Shown here: one piece after another, positions 1 to 10,582 of the stretch
Layout of the letters: each line of letters opens with the position of its first letter
How positions within the stretch are numbered: the stretch's first letter is position 1
Assembly: GCA_032718475.1 (NCBI GenBank)
Contig: JAUCBJ010003552.1
Span: 1-55,281, forward strand
Length of the DNA stretch: 55,281 nucleotides
Origin: Nemertoderma westbladi
Lineage: Eukaryota; Xenacoelomorpha; Nemertodermatida; Nemertodermatidae
Direction: 5' to 3'
Notes under the pieces: model-generated
Databases searched by the model: none
What the model was told of the DNA's origin: nothing
What the model saw: only the letters and a program-made list of their open reading frames with translations
Translations under genes and position numbers: made by a program

Positions 1-2300
1 ATTCACTGTAACAGCAACATCAGTAGGAAGAAACAGGTTGGTATCTAATCTACCAAACACATTCACTGTAACAGCAACAACAGTAGGAAGAAACAGGTAG
101 GTATCTAATCTACCAAACACATTCACTGTAACAGCAACATCAGTAGGAGGAAACAGGTTGGTATCTAATCTACCAAACACATTCACTGTAACAGTAACAT
201 CAGTAGGAAGAAACAGGTTGGTATCTAATCTACCAAATACATTCACTGTAACAGCAACAACAGTAGGAAGAAACAGGTAGGTATCTAATCTACCAAACAC
301 ATTCACTGTAACAGCAACATCAGTAGGAGGAAACAGGTTGGTATCTAATCTACCAAAAACATTCACTGTAACAGCAACATCAGTAGGAAGAAACAGGTTG
401 GTATCTAATCTACCAAATACATTCACTGTAACAGCAACAACAGTAGGAAGAAACAGGTAGGTATCTAATCTACCAAACACATTCACTGTAACAGCAACAT
501 CAGTAGGAGGAAACAGGTTGGTATCTAATCTACCAAACACATTCACTGTAACAGCAACATCAGTAGGAGGAAACAGGTTGGTATCTAATCTACCAAACAC
601 ATTCACTGTAACAGCAACAACAGTAGGAAGAAACAGGTTGGTATCTAATCTACCAAATACATTCACTGTAACAGCAACAACAGTAGGAAGAAACAGGTAG
701 GTATCTAATCTACCAAACACATTCACTGTAACAGCAACATCAGTAGGAGGAAACAGGTTGGTATCTAATCTACCAAATACATTCACTGTAACAGCAACAT
801 CAGTAGGAGGAAACAGGTTGGTATCTAATCTACCAAACACATTCACTGTAACAGTAACACCAGTAGGAAGAAACAGGTTGGTATCTAATCTACCAAACAC
901 ATTCACTATAACAGTAACATCAGTAGAAAGAAACAAGGTTGGTATCTAATCTACCAAATGTAACAACATCAGTAGGAGGAAACAGGTTGGTATCTAATCT
1001 ACCAAATACATTCACTGTAACAGCAACATCAGTAGGAGGAAACAGGTTGGTATCTAATCTACCAAACACATTCACTGTAACAGTAACACCAGTAGGAAGA
1101 AACAGGTTGGTATCTAATCTACCAAACACATTCACTATAACAGTAACATCAGTAGAAAGAAACAAGGTTGGTATCTAATCTACCAAATGTAACAACATCA
1201 GTAGGCGGAAACAGGTTGGTATCTAATCTACCAAACACATTCACTGTAACAGCAACATCAGTAGGAAGAAACAGGTTGGTATCTAATCTACCCAACACAT
1301 TCACTGTAACAGCAACACCAGTAGGAAGAAACAGGTTGGTATCTAATCTACCAAACACATTCACTGTAACAGCAACATCAGTAGGATGAAACAGGTTGGT
1401 ATCTAATCTACCAAACACATTCACTGTAACAGCAACAACAGTAGGAAGAAACAGGTAGGTATCTAATCTACCAAACACATTCACTGTAACAGCAACATCA
1501 GTAGGAGGAAACAGGTTGGTATCTAATCTACCAAATACATTCACTGTAACAGCAACAACAGTAGGAAGAAACAGGTAGGTATCTAATCTACCAAACACAT
1601 TCACTGTAACAGCAACATCAGTAGGAGGAAACAGGTTGGTATCTAATCTACCAAACACATTCACTGTAACAGCAACAACAGTAGGAAGAAATAGGTAGGT
1701 ATCTAATCTACCAAACACATTCACTGTAACAGCAACATCAGTAGGAGGAAACAGGTTGGTATCTAATCTACCAAACACATTCACTGTAACAGCAACAACA
1801 GTAGGAAGAAACAGGTAGGTATCTAATCTACCAAATGTAACAACATCAGTAGGAGGAAACAGGTTGGTATCTAATCTACCAAACACATTCACTGTAACAG
1901 CAACAACAGTAGGAAGAAATAGGTAGGTATCTAATCTACCAAACACATTCACTGTAACAGCAACATCAGTAGGAGGAAACAGGTTGGTATCTAATCTACC
2001 AAACACATTCACTGTAACAGCAACATCAGTAGGAGGAAACAGGTTGGTATCTAATCTACCAAACACATTCACTATAACAGTAACATCAGTAGGATGAAAC
2101 AGGTTGGTATCTAATCTACCAAACACATTCACTATAACAGCAACATCAGTAGGAGGAAACAGGTTGGTATCTAATCTACCAAACACATTCACTGTAACAG
2201 CAACATCAGTAGGAGGAAACAGGTTGGTATCTAATCTACCAAACACATTCACTATAACAGTAACATCAGTAGGAGGAAACTATGAAAAACATTCACTGTA
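1..2300. repeat. 60-bp minisatellite array
   Basis: About 38 tandem copies of a 60-bp unit (core ATTCACTGTAACAGCAACAT, then a GTAGGAGGAAACAGG-like part and GGTATCTAATCTACC). The array runs off the left edge of the window. Units differ mainly at CATCAG/CAACAG, GGAGGA/GGAAGA and GGTTGG/GGTAGG, and these variants alternate in places. Shortened units, in which AAATGTAACAACATC replaces the usual join, occur near 955, 1187 and 1835. The first two mark a block of about 230 bp that is itself duplicated. Because 60 is a multiple of 3, long open frames run through on both strands; I do not regard them as genes. Confidence 0.97.
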
Positions 2301-2328
2301 ACAGCAACATTAACATCTAAATTTTTAA

Positions 2329-2538
2329 AATACCAACATTAGAAGTATATCCATCAAAGGTAAATCTGATCTCAACAATGATTTCAAAAGTAATCCCATG
2401 GGCTTGAAGTATCGTGAGCTTGCATATGGTCTTAACTCAGTAAAATTCCTTGAAGAAGTCTATGGAAATATCAGCCTAAAAAATGCCTGTCCTTACCTAT
2501 TGAATCCTTATACTGTGAACTGGGAACTCTACTTTTAA
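2329..2538 (+). CDS. Unrecognised open frame after the minisatellite (possible exon or element remnant)
   Basis: A 70-codon open frame lies between in-frame stops and is followed by TAA. Its composition looks protein-like rather than low-complexity, with an internal ATG at 2399 and stretches such as KYRELAYGLNSVKFLEEVYG. A possible splice acceptor (ACATTAG) lies at the left end. I do not recognise the family and see no partner exon. It could be a terminal exon, a transposon remnant or a chance frame. Confidence 0.25.
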   Translation, partial: NTNIRSISIKGKSDLNNDFKSNPMGLKYRELAYGLNSVKFLEEVYGNISLKNACPYLLNPYTVNWELYF

Positions 2539-2639
2539 CTGGGACGCTGATTCTCATGGAATACATTTCTAATTTTCCAGATCATTGCTACTCGTAGTTT
2601 TCGTCGCTATATGGAATTTTGGACCTATAAGCACCAAAT

Positions 2640-3345
2640 TTTGTACCCATCACCAAAAGATACAAGTTTGAGATGTTCAGTGCTGCTTTTAATTATTCCA
2701 TCGGATTCAGTACCCTCAAACACCCGTATAAAGCTAGAAATGAGATTATACGATTAATCTGCTTATTTTCAAAATATAGTACTGGCGGGCTCAAAACTTT
2801 TACCCACAGCCGAAAAATGCACTTTTGACAACTCTAATGTAATTTTTACTTATTCCATTGAATTCTGAACTCTCACAAACCAGTATAATATAAGTAGCAA
2901 GGTGACCCAATCATTTGATATATTTTCTTATTTTCAGAATTTGGTGCTAGCACAAATTTTGCACCCACTATTGGAAAACACAAGTTTGAAATGTCTTGTT
3001 AGATAATTATTTATTCCATTGAATTTAGAACCGCCATAAACCTCTAAAATGCGAGAAAAAGTTTTCATAATCAATTGAACTATTGAATGGAATTTTAAAA
3101 TTTCATGTTGCTTACAAATTTTGCACACAGCACCGAAAAATACAAATTTGATGTGCCTGGTGAAAGTCGTATATATTCCATTGAAATCAGAACCACAAAA
3201 CCTCTATTACGAAAATAACAGGTTCAAACAATCAATTTACCAAATTTACACTTCCGAAATTTGGTGCTAGCCCCAAAATTTGGCACTGAAAACAACAAGT
3301 TGGAAATTTCTAGCACATTTTATATGTATTCCATCTAATTGCGAA
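2640..3345. repeat. Decayed tandem repeat, ~160-bp period
   Basis: Five diverged units can be aligned by eye. The marker AATTTTGCACCCA-like falls near 2643, 2800, 2961, 3123 and 3282. The marker TATTCCAT-like falls at 2694, 2851, 3012, 3174 and 3327. Spacing is 153-162 bp. Units also share a CACCGAAAAATACAAGTTTG-like block and an 'AACC-CATAAAACC' block. The ORF at 2934-3128 minus lies inside and is a by-product. Confidence 0.75.
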
Positions 3346-3857
3346 CTCCATAAAACCGGTGTAATTCAAAAATAGAGATGTTACAAACCCTATTTCATAA
3401 AATTAAATTTTCAAAAATGTATCAAAAAAGTGTCAAAAGTAGTGTTTACAAATTGTGCTATAACTCGAAAACTTACCATAATTTTAAAAAACCGTTTTCA
3501 ATATTAGGAAGTCAATAGATTTTTAGGAGAAGTAGTAAAATTTCAGATTCCCAACAGCATTCCCAATTACATGAATGCTTCAGTAGAAGAGCATTATTCT
3601 TTTTCCTAGCTCTCGGCTAACTCTAGTATACACTAGCTTTGACTTTCCCAGCTATAGTGATAGTAAGCAACCTTGGGAGTTAATGCGCTGTCTTACGAGT
3701 AAAGGCCAAGAGATTAGAATTCAGGTTGCCTCTATTGGTTCATTCTTCTTAACTTTATAAAATAACTCAACCCTTATTTAAAGTTTTAAAAATTATGACT
3801 TAGTCGACCAATTTTCCAAAGTATATTATAAAAACATATAATTTCTTGAATAAATAA
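3346..3857. other. AT-rich spacer, no gene seen
   Basis: I see no open frame, RNA gene or repeat that I can support here. Confidence 0.5.
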
Positions 3858-4008
3858 ACCTAATAGTAATAAATATTGTGGGGTAAATACATTTATAATA
3901 CTAATATAATTATTATGGATAAATAGTCCTAATACTAATATAATTGTTATGGATAAATAGTCCTAATACTAATATAATTGTTTTGGATAAATAGCCCTAA
4001 TACTATTA
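3858..4008. repeat. Short tandem repeat, 34-bp unit
   Basis: About four copies of a 34-bp AT-rich unit containing TCCTAATACTAATATAATTG followed by TTATGGATAAATAG. The outer copies are degenerate. It lies just downstream of the minus-strand zinc-finger gene. Confidence 0.8.
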
Positions 4009-4033
4009 TGAAAGGAACTCAAACAAACAAATG

Positions 4034-4956
4034 TTAATAGCGTCGTCCTGCGCGGGCATATACTGAACGAGAGTTTTTTATCATAGGTCTTCGCAAATTA
4101 GTAAAAGCTGGTTGATTTACTTTACTTTCATCTTCCTCATTACCCAACTGTTTCTTAATTTTATTCAATTGCTCATTAATTTTCAGTAATTTGCTTTTAT
4201 TTCCCAGAACCTGTCTTAATATCTCTTCTCTATTTTCCTCATTTTCTTCTAAATGTTTAATAAATTTCTGTAATTTAATTTTACTTCCTAGAACTTGGGT
4301 CAATGTCGCCTCTTTATTTTCTTCATTTTCCTTCAAATGTTTAATAATTTTCCGCAATTGATTCTTATTTCCAAGTAATTGCCTCTTTATTTCCTCATTA
4401 TCATCATTTTCATCCTCTTCTCCACTTTCCTGATCTTCACTTTCTTCACCCTCTTTCTGACCTTCACATTCTTCATCCTCTTCCCCGCCTTCACTTTCTT
4501 CATCCTCTTCCTGTTCTTCACTTTCTTCATCCTCTTCCTGTTCTTCACTTTCTTCATCCTCTTCCTGATCTTCCTGATATTCACTTTTTCGTTCTCAACT
4601 TCACTCTCTTCAACTTCATCCTGACCCTCACTATTTTCATTCTCCATATCATCATCCTCTTCTTCTCCATCTTTCTCACTCAAATTTTCCTCATTTTCTA
4701 GGGGTAACTGTTTTTGTATCCCTTTCAAAATATTCATAACCTTATGAAATTTACTTTCCATTGTCTGTTTTATATTTAATATATCACGCTCATCTCTCTT
4801 TTTCTTTTCATCTTCACTAAAAATATCTTCGGATTTTTTAAATTTTTTTGGTAATGGAGCCATTAGTTTTTCCTTTCTATGTGTTTCCATATGACGAGAT
4901 AAATTGTCTTGTCTCATTTCTTTATTACAAACCAAACAACTTTCATGTCTATGCAT
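4034..4956 (-). pseudogene. C2H2 zinc-finger protein with acidic and coiled-coil repeats, one frameshift
   Basis: Reading on the minus strand from ATG at 4956, the protein begins with a single C2H2-like finger (residues ~8-27: CLVC...LSRHMETH). A basic linker and a helical region follow, then an E/D-rich stretch. At a run of five T (plus-strand 4585-4589) the frame passes into a lysine/arginine-rich reading that ends at 4387. A one-base difference in that run would keep the acidic composition and connect to the open frame ending at 4034. That C-terminal part has two copies of a ~30-residue unit (HLxENEEN...QVLG) and ends in RAGRRY. Together this suggests one ~300-residue gene with a recent frameshift or a homopolymer sequencing error. 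The family is not recognised; an origin in a mobile element is possible. Confidence 0.55.
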
Positions 4957-5767
4957 TATATAGCAATGTCAATTGATAATATTGAATTTTAGCAGATGAT
5001 TTTACAAAATTTTTAGCGGTAGACAGGGGAACTTCAGCCTACTCTATGTCTCCGCAAAAGATATGGCCTATGCCGTAGTAGATGCCTACCGAGTTTAAAC
5101 CTATTCGGAATGAAAATAGCGTTAGAGAAGATGTTAATTTTCAGATCATACGCCCTCTAGCGGCAGACTATGGAACTGCAGACGGCTGGATATAGGTATG
5201 AGTAATTAGTAATCAGAGCTGTCACGGGGTGGGGCGGGGCGCTTGGATACAACTATTATTAATAAGCTGTTGCTTGTTTAAAGCTAATTGGGGGTCAAAG
5301 GTCAAAGGTCAACGATAAAGCTGTCTGGATATAGATAAGAGTAATTAGTTACCAGTAAGGGAGCTGTATACCCTATGGCTAAGTATGGCTAAGAAATCAA
5401 TGTATAAAGTAAAATAAAATACAAATAATTAATTAAATTAAATTGAATATAAATAAACCGCGGTGTCACTTATGACACCCTTTGCTCCTCTCGGTGACAG
5501 TTGGACCCAACTGATGACCCATTGTGTGTCAGGGCGCTAATCAGTCTGATTAATTAGGATAATCAATTAAACCCTAATTAGAAGTCATAAGACACCTATT
5601 AGGGTTTAATTGTACTAATTAATTGATGCCACCTATCAATTAGGGTCTAATTAGCCTAATTGGGAGGTGTCACCCAGACAATCTGGCGCCAATGACACCC
5701 AATGACACCCATAGGGTGATAATTGGGTGTCATATGACACCCAATGGGTGTCAGTTGGGTCCAAGTG
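4957..5767. other. Gene-free stretch with palindromic GTGTCA/TGACAC motifs
   Basis: No coding frame is recognised. From about 5460 the DNA is dense in TGACACC/GGTGTCA motifs in both orientations. It includes a perfect 24-bp palindrome at 5722-5745 centred on GTCATATGAC, and a 15-bp inverted repeat CAATTAAACCCTAAT at 5564-5578 with its complement at 5598-5612. It abuts the truncated 3' end of the BEL-like remnant. Confidence 0.6.
5292..5311 (+). promoter_or_regulatory. Triple AGGTCA half-sites, DR1 spacing
   Basis: GGGTCA, AGGTCA and AGGTCA follow one another with a single A between each. This is two overlapping DR1 arrangements, the site preferred by HNF4/RXR-type nuclear receptors. There is no clear gene next to it, so a function is only possible; short direct repeats like this also arise by slippage. 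Confidence 0.3.
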
Positions 5768-6518
5768 TCACCGAGCCGTGCAAACCCCTACTACTGTCAC
5801 CCACACTTGGTTAAACATGCCCTCTATATCGCATGTGAAGGTGTGTTTCCCACTTCTAAACCTTAACAGAACCTCTACCCCCGAGTTGTAGATATTCGGG
5901 CCTTCCAGTAGGTAATCGTTTAGGCTCTTGCCATTCGTCTTGGCAGAAGCGTCGACCACCATCCTTAACTTGCCCGTCTTAGGGTCTAGGGCCACATGAA
6001 GTGGTAAATAGTCCTGTTGGTGTTTGGCTCGTCCACCGGTAGCTCCACAGCCCATCCTCGATCCACGTACTTCTTGATGGTCTTATGGATGTAGTCGTTG
6101 TTTTCAGGGCTCCATCTAAGCATTTGCTTTAATTTTCGAAGCCTGGTCATGACCATCCTCTTGTTGTCTGGTAGGGGCACCTTCGGTTCCTTACATACCA
6201 TCCCTGTGGTATATCGCCCCCCTTCACACTTCATCAACTTCCTGACGCTCTCCTGCGCCTGCTTGTCCTCCACCGAGGTTCCACCCCGGTCTCCTTTAAC
6301 CCTTCGAAGTCCTGCCATAGCAGCCTCTTGAGTTGCTCCTCTGCTCCTTCGTCCTTCAATTCCCTCATTGTTCCCGCGAACATGCACTTTGAGGATTCGG
6401 ACACGCTAAACGGGATCCTCATCTTTATTGGACCACTAGGTGTCCATGGTGTCAGGATGGCCACTGGATCTCGCTGTCGGTCATTGCCGAAAACAGTCTG
6501 TAGCCTCTTATGGGCCAT
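5768..6518 (-). pseudogene. Start of BEL-type reverse transcriptase (truncated)
   Basis: Three overlapping frames carry the pre-RT linker (GGRYTTGMVCKEPKVPLPDN, then RLRKLKQMLRWSPEN) and RT motifs: YLPLHVALDPKTGKLRMVVD, SLNDYLLEGPN, VEVLLRFRSGKHTFTCDIEG. These follow the BEL consensus LPHH-V, RVVFDAS, SLNDxLxxGPN, LLRFR, DIxxMF. The similarity stops at motif A, so the YxDD box, RNase H and integrase are absent. Confidence 0.75.
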
Positions 6519-6702
6519 TGGTCAATCCATGCTGACAATAATAGAAACCTTCGGAAGGTCCAGTTCAGGCGCGGAGAAGTCAATGTGGTCCAGGTACCAA
6601 TATTGTTCAATCTCGATCTTTGTAGGTCGCCTGGCGTTGATGTTGACTCTATGATCTCTATGTTCCATAGTCGCATCCTGATGATATTGCTGCTATCTCG
6701 CA

Positions 6703-6990
6703 TCATCCCATCCTCATCGTCATGAACTCATCCTTGCTGGATATCATGGTCACCGCCATCTTACTTGGCTTCGTCTTTATTCCTATCTTTTCGGCCACCC
6801 ATGTCTTCGTTAATGTGAATGCTGCTCCACTATCGACTAGCATCAGTGTCGTTACTGATAGCCCGTCTTCTCCTATTATTCTCACTGATACCACTCCGAG
6901 TAGCACTGTTCCCTTCCTCCTAATTCCCATGGTGCTCGTCGCCATTGTCTGGCCTCCAGTCCCATCAGTCTCGGCATATTTGTTCGGTGG
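6703..6990 (-). pseudogene. Retroviral-type aspartic protease fragment
   Basis: The minus-strand frame contains TLMLVDSGAAFTLTKTWVAE. The DSGA active-site loop is preceded by hydrophobic residues, and WVAEKIGI follows, as in BEL/Pao (DUF1758-like) proteases. It lies directly downstream of the knuckle, in the expected order. Confidence 0.7.
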
Positions 6991-7002
6991 TTCCTGGCAT
7001 TC

Positions 7003-7995
7003 GTCCTTTCTGTGTCCTCCTACTGCGCATCGATGACATAGTCAATTTTTACCGGTGTAGGCTATTCGATCTTGCGTAAGCAACGCCTGCCAATGTTTAC
7101 AGTTTATGGTCTTATGTGTGCCGAACCTATGCAATTGGCATTTGTACTCAGGATTGTAGCATTCCTTATATAGCGCTTCACGTATTACGCTTAGATTCAT
7201 ATCTAGCGGTTTAGTGTTTTGGTTAATTGGACTCGGCCTACAGGGGGTATTAGGTTTGTATCTGTTCGTGTTGTTACTTTGTTTCTGTCCCTACCACGGT
7301 GTGGCTTTACTCCCAGCTCCCTGCGGACTTGTAGTCCCCTGTGTGGCCACATACGGTAGCGACTGCCTCACCTTAGGAAATGCGTTCGCCGCACTATGTT
7401 CGGGTTTAGGTCAGCTGTTTCCTTCTTTGGTACCTTGCCTAGACTGTCCTCACTATAGACTGGATCCGTTATTAACTCTGCCTCATAGTTAAGGAAGTTC
7501 GACATCACCTCCAACCCTGGCTCCGCACCTTTCTTCTCTCGAGTGAAGAAAGCAATCTTTCTCCATTTGTTTCTTAGCCAAATCGGTAGTGCCTGCGCTA
7601 TCGTGGTGATGTTGTTCGATGCATTGAGTTCGTAAGGTGCATCCAGAGTCTTTAAGACTATTAGCACCTTTTCTACTTTGTTAGCGAAAGTCTTGATGCT
7701 AACAGGGTTATCTACAAGTCCACCTTTATTCCGCCGTTATTCCCCTTAAGGTTTGTCATATAATCTTCGCAGGATGGCCAAATTCCCTGTACAGGGCTCT
7801 CCACGCGGTTGTGAATCCTCTTTCAATACCTTGGTATTGCCTCACGAGGTCGTAGGCTGGCCCCCCTGTAAAGACTTGTAGATATTTAAGGCACTCCGCC
7901 TGTGTAAGATATTTTGTCAAAATCTCGTTGATGTACATCCTCCGGAACTGTAGATATTCTTCCGGCTTGCTACCATTATACTTAAAAGGCTCCAT
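7003..7995 (-). pseudogene. BEL-type Gag core and zinc knuckle (broken)
   Basis: The frame 7995-7756 begins MEPFKYNGSKPEEYLQF and continues with ECLKYLQVFTGGPAYDLV, matching the DUF1759 Gag pattern of Pao/BEL elements (F-G-P-x-x-Y-x-x-F, then K-x-x-x-L-x-x-x-x-x-G-x-A). The frame 7667-7368 continues it. Around 7165-7099 the minus strand reads YKCQLHRFGTHKTINCKHW. This is a knuckle in which His takes the place of the second Cys (CX2HX4HX4C). Frameshifts separate the pieces. Confidence 0.7.
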
Positions 7996-8011
7996 GGGTG
8001 GCAGCTCAATT

Positions 8012-8652
8012 CTAGTTTTCAGTTGCCAGTGTTGCCATTCCCATCACTTGAACTTCCAACGCGCTCGACGGTAGGGATGCAGGCTCCCTCGTTGTTAGCT
8101 GTGTTTCGCCTCTCGGGTTCGTCGACTTTTCCTGAGCGGGATATATCATCGGGGGTTGCGGTCCCCTCCATATCTCTGTGTCACACAATCTATTTGGATC
8201 TGAGGGGGTCGGGTTTTTCAATTTTGGTTGTGTGTATTGCGGATACAGTAATGGCGGAATGTCACCCTGCCCCCCCCCCCCCCCCCCACCCCACCCCCAC
8301 CGATGTTATAAGTGTATGTATTGTATCCCTGCATATTATAGTCATACTGGTGTGCAGGTACTGGTATAGGCCTATCAGGTTCCTGCCTACTCACCGGTAT
8401 GTATGCCACGACCTCAGTGTCCAATCCTGGTATTTGCGCTACCCTATCGCCTACACTATCTCTCCCAGCATGGCCTATAGTATGTGCAGGAAGACCTACA
8501 GTATGTCCTGCAGACTGCCTGTGTCCCTCCGGATCGAAGTTTAATCTTCTCGAATATTCCGAGAACTCCACCCCGCGACTACCATATCGTCGATCGGCAG
8601 CTACGTTCCGACGGGAAATTTCCCTCTGATCCCTTCCTCCATGGGGCTTCTG

Positions 8653-8685
<33 letters not shown>

Positions 8686-9331
8686 CCCGCCACTTCTCAC
8701 TTTGCCCCTTTCGCCCCCCTGCCCGTGTTCCCCTCCAGTCAACACGATACTTCTATTCTCCCCGTGTTCATTCGCCCACTCTTCTCCCTGCGCAACCGCA
8801 CGGCCTTGTAGGCCCCCGCTAGGCGAATTACCTGTTTCCCCAACGTTTGTATTAATTATACCGCCACTAGCCTCACCCTGTTGATTTGTTATATTATTAC
8901 TTGCATTATTTTGATTAATTTCACTGGAATTATTTATAACATTATTATTTACTGTACCCGTGTTATTATTTAAATTATTTTGATTATCTGGCGCACCAAT
9001 ATTTACATTATTATTAATCAAAACATTATCCCCCCCCCCCCCCCCCCCGTCCAGCGTCCATCCGGTCACACCAGTTATGGGTCTGTCGTCCAGTACCTGT
9101 AAGTGGGGTGTTAACAAAGGTTTCCATCACCCCTGGTTCCTCATAAATACTTCCCGAACCAGCCTCGCTCTTTGATAAACCCATTTTTGCCAGTTCTCGG
9201 CGCTTTTGCTTCGCCTGATACTGCATTAACCCCCTCAACCGGGCGTGCATGTCATCCCTCATTCTTTTACCCGCCCCCTCTCTCTCTCTGTCCTCTCTAA
9301 CACTCTGGTCGGCTAACTCTGCCTCTCTCAC
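8012..9331 (-). pseudogene. Gag N-terminal region with poly-Gly and Asn-rich tracts (broken)
   Basis: Three overlapping minus-strand frames (9331-9026, 9117-8218, 8221-8012) read as one protein with frame changes. The first is charged and helical (Arg/Glu-rich). The second holds an Asn-rich stretch and polyglycine. The third leads to the Gag core. C-runs on the plus strand at 8270-8287 (18), 8656-8684 (29) and 9030-9048 (19) encode the polyglycine in the minus sense. Frame changes occur at the 9030-9048 run and near 8220. Low-complexity N-terminal Gag extensions are common in LTR elements. Confidence 0.6.
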
Positions 9332-10014
9332 CTCTCGCTCTCTACGTCATCAACAGTTGTGATGTGATGGGGTCCAGCCCAGCCTGTCGATGTGTATATG
9401 TGCTCTGCGCAGTGGAGACAGACGCTGTGCTACACGAAATGCCCCTCCAGCCTTGCGACCACAGAGGGTGGGTGCTGGAGTATGAACCTGTTGAATCCTG
9501 TTGAATGGTGAACCGGCGAATCCAGCATTACCAGCCAGCCACCTAGGCGTAGCTTATCGAATTGTTTTAAACTGCAGGGGGACGTGCAGTGACTGAGCCG
9601 CAGCCTGCGCAAAGGATGTAGATGGAGGCGGTGGATGGAGTGGTTGGGCAACAGGGTGAGTGCTTTAGGATGCCTTATGTAGATCATCCTTCAGTCGCAG
9701 CAAATCCTGTTGAGAAGTAACCACGCACCCGAGACTAGCGGTATACAAAGACTGCAATCACCAACATCTTATCCAGAATTAACTTTTCATCTTCATTGGA
9801 CACACTCTTTTTCTGTTTAATCACTTATACAAGTTTTAAAATGTCAATCTGACAACTAAGGTATTCATCTGCATTGGTCAATGTAAGATATATCATATAC
9901 CCAAATGCAGTAGTTCAGTAAGCAAAAAGTAAAGTAAAAGTATATTTTCTTCGGCCACTAACTAAACAAGGGATTACGCACAAAGTCTGACGACTTATAT
10001 CCAGTGCGCTCCCC
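9332..10014. other. Unassigned flank of the BEL remnant
   Basis: A minus-strand frame at 9430-9687 is Leu/His/Arg-rich without recognisable domains. No LTR, RNA gene or clear exon is seen. It may be the leader or LTR side of the BEL-like remnant. Confidence 0.35.
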
Positions 10015-10198
10015 CCAGAACTTTACTCCCAAGACGAAACTTAGATACCACTTAAGGATGCAAGGCAGAGATGCGCCCTGGCTGGTCCCTTTAAAGTATT
10101 CGTGCTGAAATGAAAACTGCCGTGGCCCATGTGAGGATCAAACCCAAGACCTACGGGAGATGTGAATTCACTGCAACCACTACACCAAGGTGGAACCT
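10015..10198 (-). mobile_element. tRNA-derived SINE
   Basis: On the minus strand the head reads TTGGTGTAGTGGTTGCAGTG (box A-like), followed about 35 nt later by GGGTTTGATCCTCACATGGG (box B-like). This is a tRNA promoter pair. A non-tRNA body (AAACTGCCGTGGCCC region and a 3' part near 10,020-10,090) follows, so it is a SINE rather than a working tRNA gene. The 3' end is approximate. Confidence 0.7.
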
Positions 10199-10407
10199 AA
10201 GCAGTACAGTACAAATAATTGGCTGCTTGGCAGATAACTAAATACTCTTTTTAATAAACTTATAGTTTACAGAAACTATTACTATACTGATCATAAGTAT
10301 ATTATATAATCTTGAACAAACTACAAAGTTGGCCAAGTTAATAGCAAATTGTTATGGTACAATATTTATTATTTGAAATTAAATAAAAATAATAGTTTGT
10401 GACTTAC

Positions 10408-10582
10408 TAAAGTATTCATCTATGTTTTTGACGAATGGGTCCAGGTATATCAGTGGAGAGGGATAAGTGTCGCCCATCATAACTAAAGGTTTCTCCTGTT
10501 TGTTGGGGTAAACCAATGAACAATAAACTCCATTTGTTAATAATAAACTGATAATTACAATTGTGGCAAACATTCTCCCCAC
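10408..10582 (-). CDS. First coding exon of a secreted or peptide-precursor protein
   Basis: From ATG at 10582 (or the second Met, residue 4) the protein starts with a classic signal peptide, MFATIVIISLLLTNGVYC, with likely cleavage after the Cys-Ser region. A hydrophilic stretch with YPNKQEKPL and TYPSPLIYLDP follows. After residue 58 the DNA reads A|GTAAGT (minus-strand donor at 10407), a strong splice site in phase 1. The following exon was not found in the window. The family is not recognised. The signal peptide together with a canonical donor makes a real gene plausible. Confidence 0.5.

Larger units (their letters stand above)
5768..9331 (-). mobile_element. Degenerate BEL/Pao-type LTR retrotransposon (remnant)
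   Basis: Reading right to left, the order is Gag N-terminal region, DUF1759-like Gag core, zinc knuckle, aspartic protease and start of a BEL-type reverse transcriptase. This is the gene order of BEL/Pao elements. Frames are broken several times, and the copy ends within RT motif A near 5768. No LTR is recognised on either side. It is a different, much more decayed element than the one at 14.6-27.0 kb. Confidence 0.8.

Noticed and set aside
1149-2252. 367-codon minus-strand ORF with 20-residue repeats
   Set aside because: It is a translation of the 60-bp minisatellite. Both strands are open and there is no non-repeat coding sequence.
1-2300. CRISPR-like array
   Set aside because: Repeats are head-to-tail without unique spacers, and the DNA is clearly eukaryotic.
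4379-4624. Phe/Leu-rich plus-strand ORF resembling a membrane protein
   Set aside because: It is the antisense reading of the acidic GAA/GAT repeats of the minus-strand zinc-finger gene.
8023-8822. Plus-strand Pro-rich ORFs
   Set aside because: They are antisense shadows of the polyglycine-encoding Gag region of the BEL remnant.
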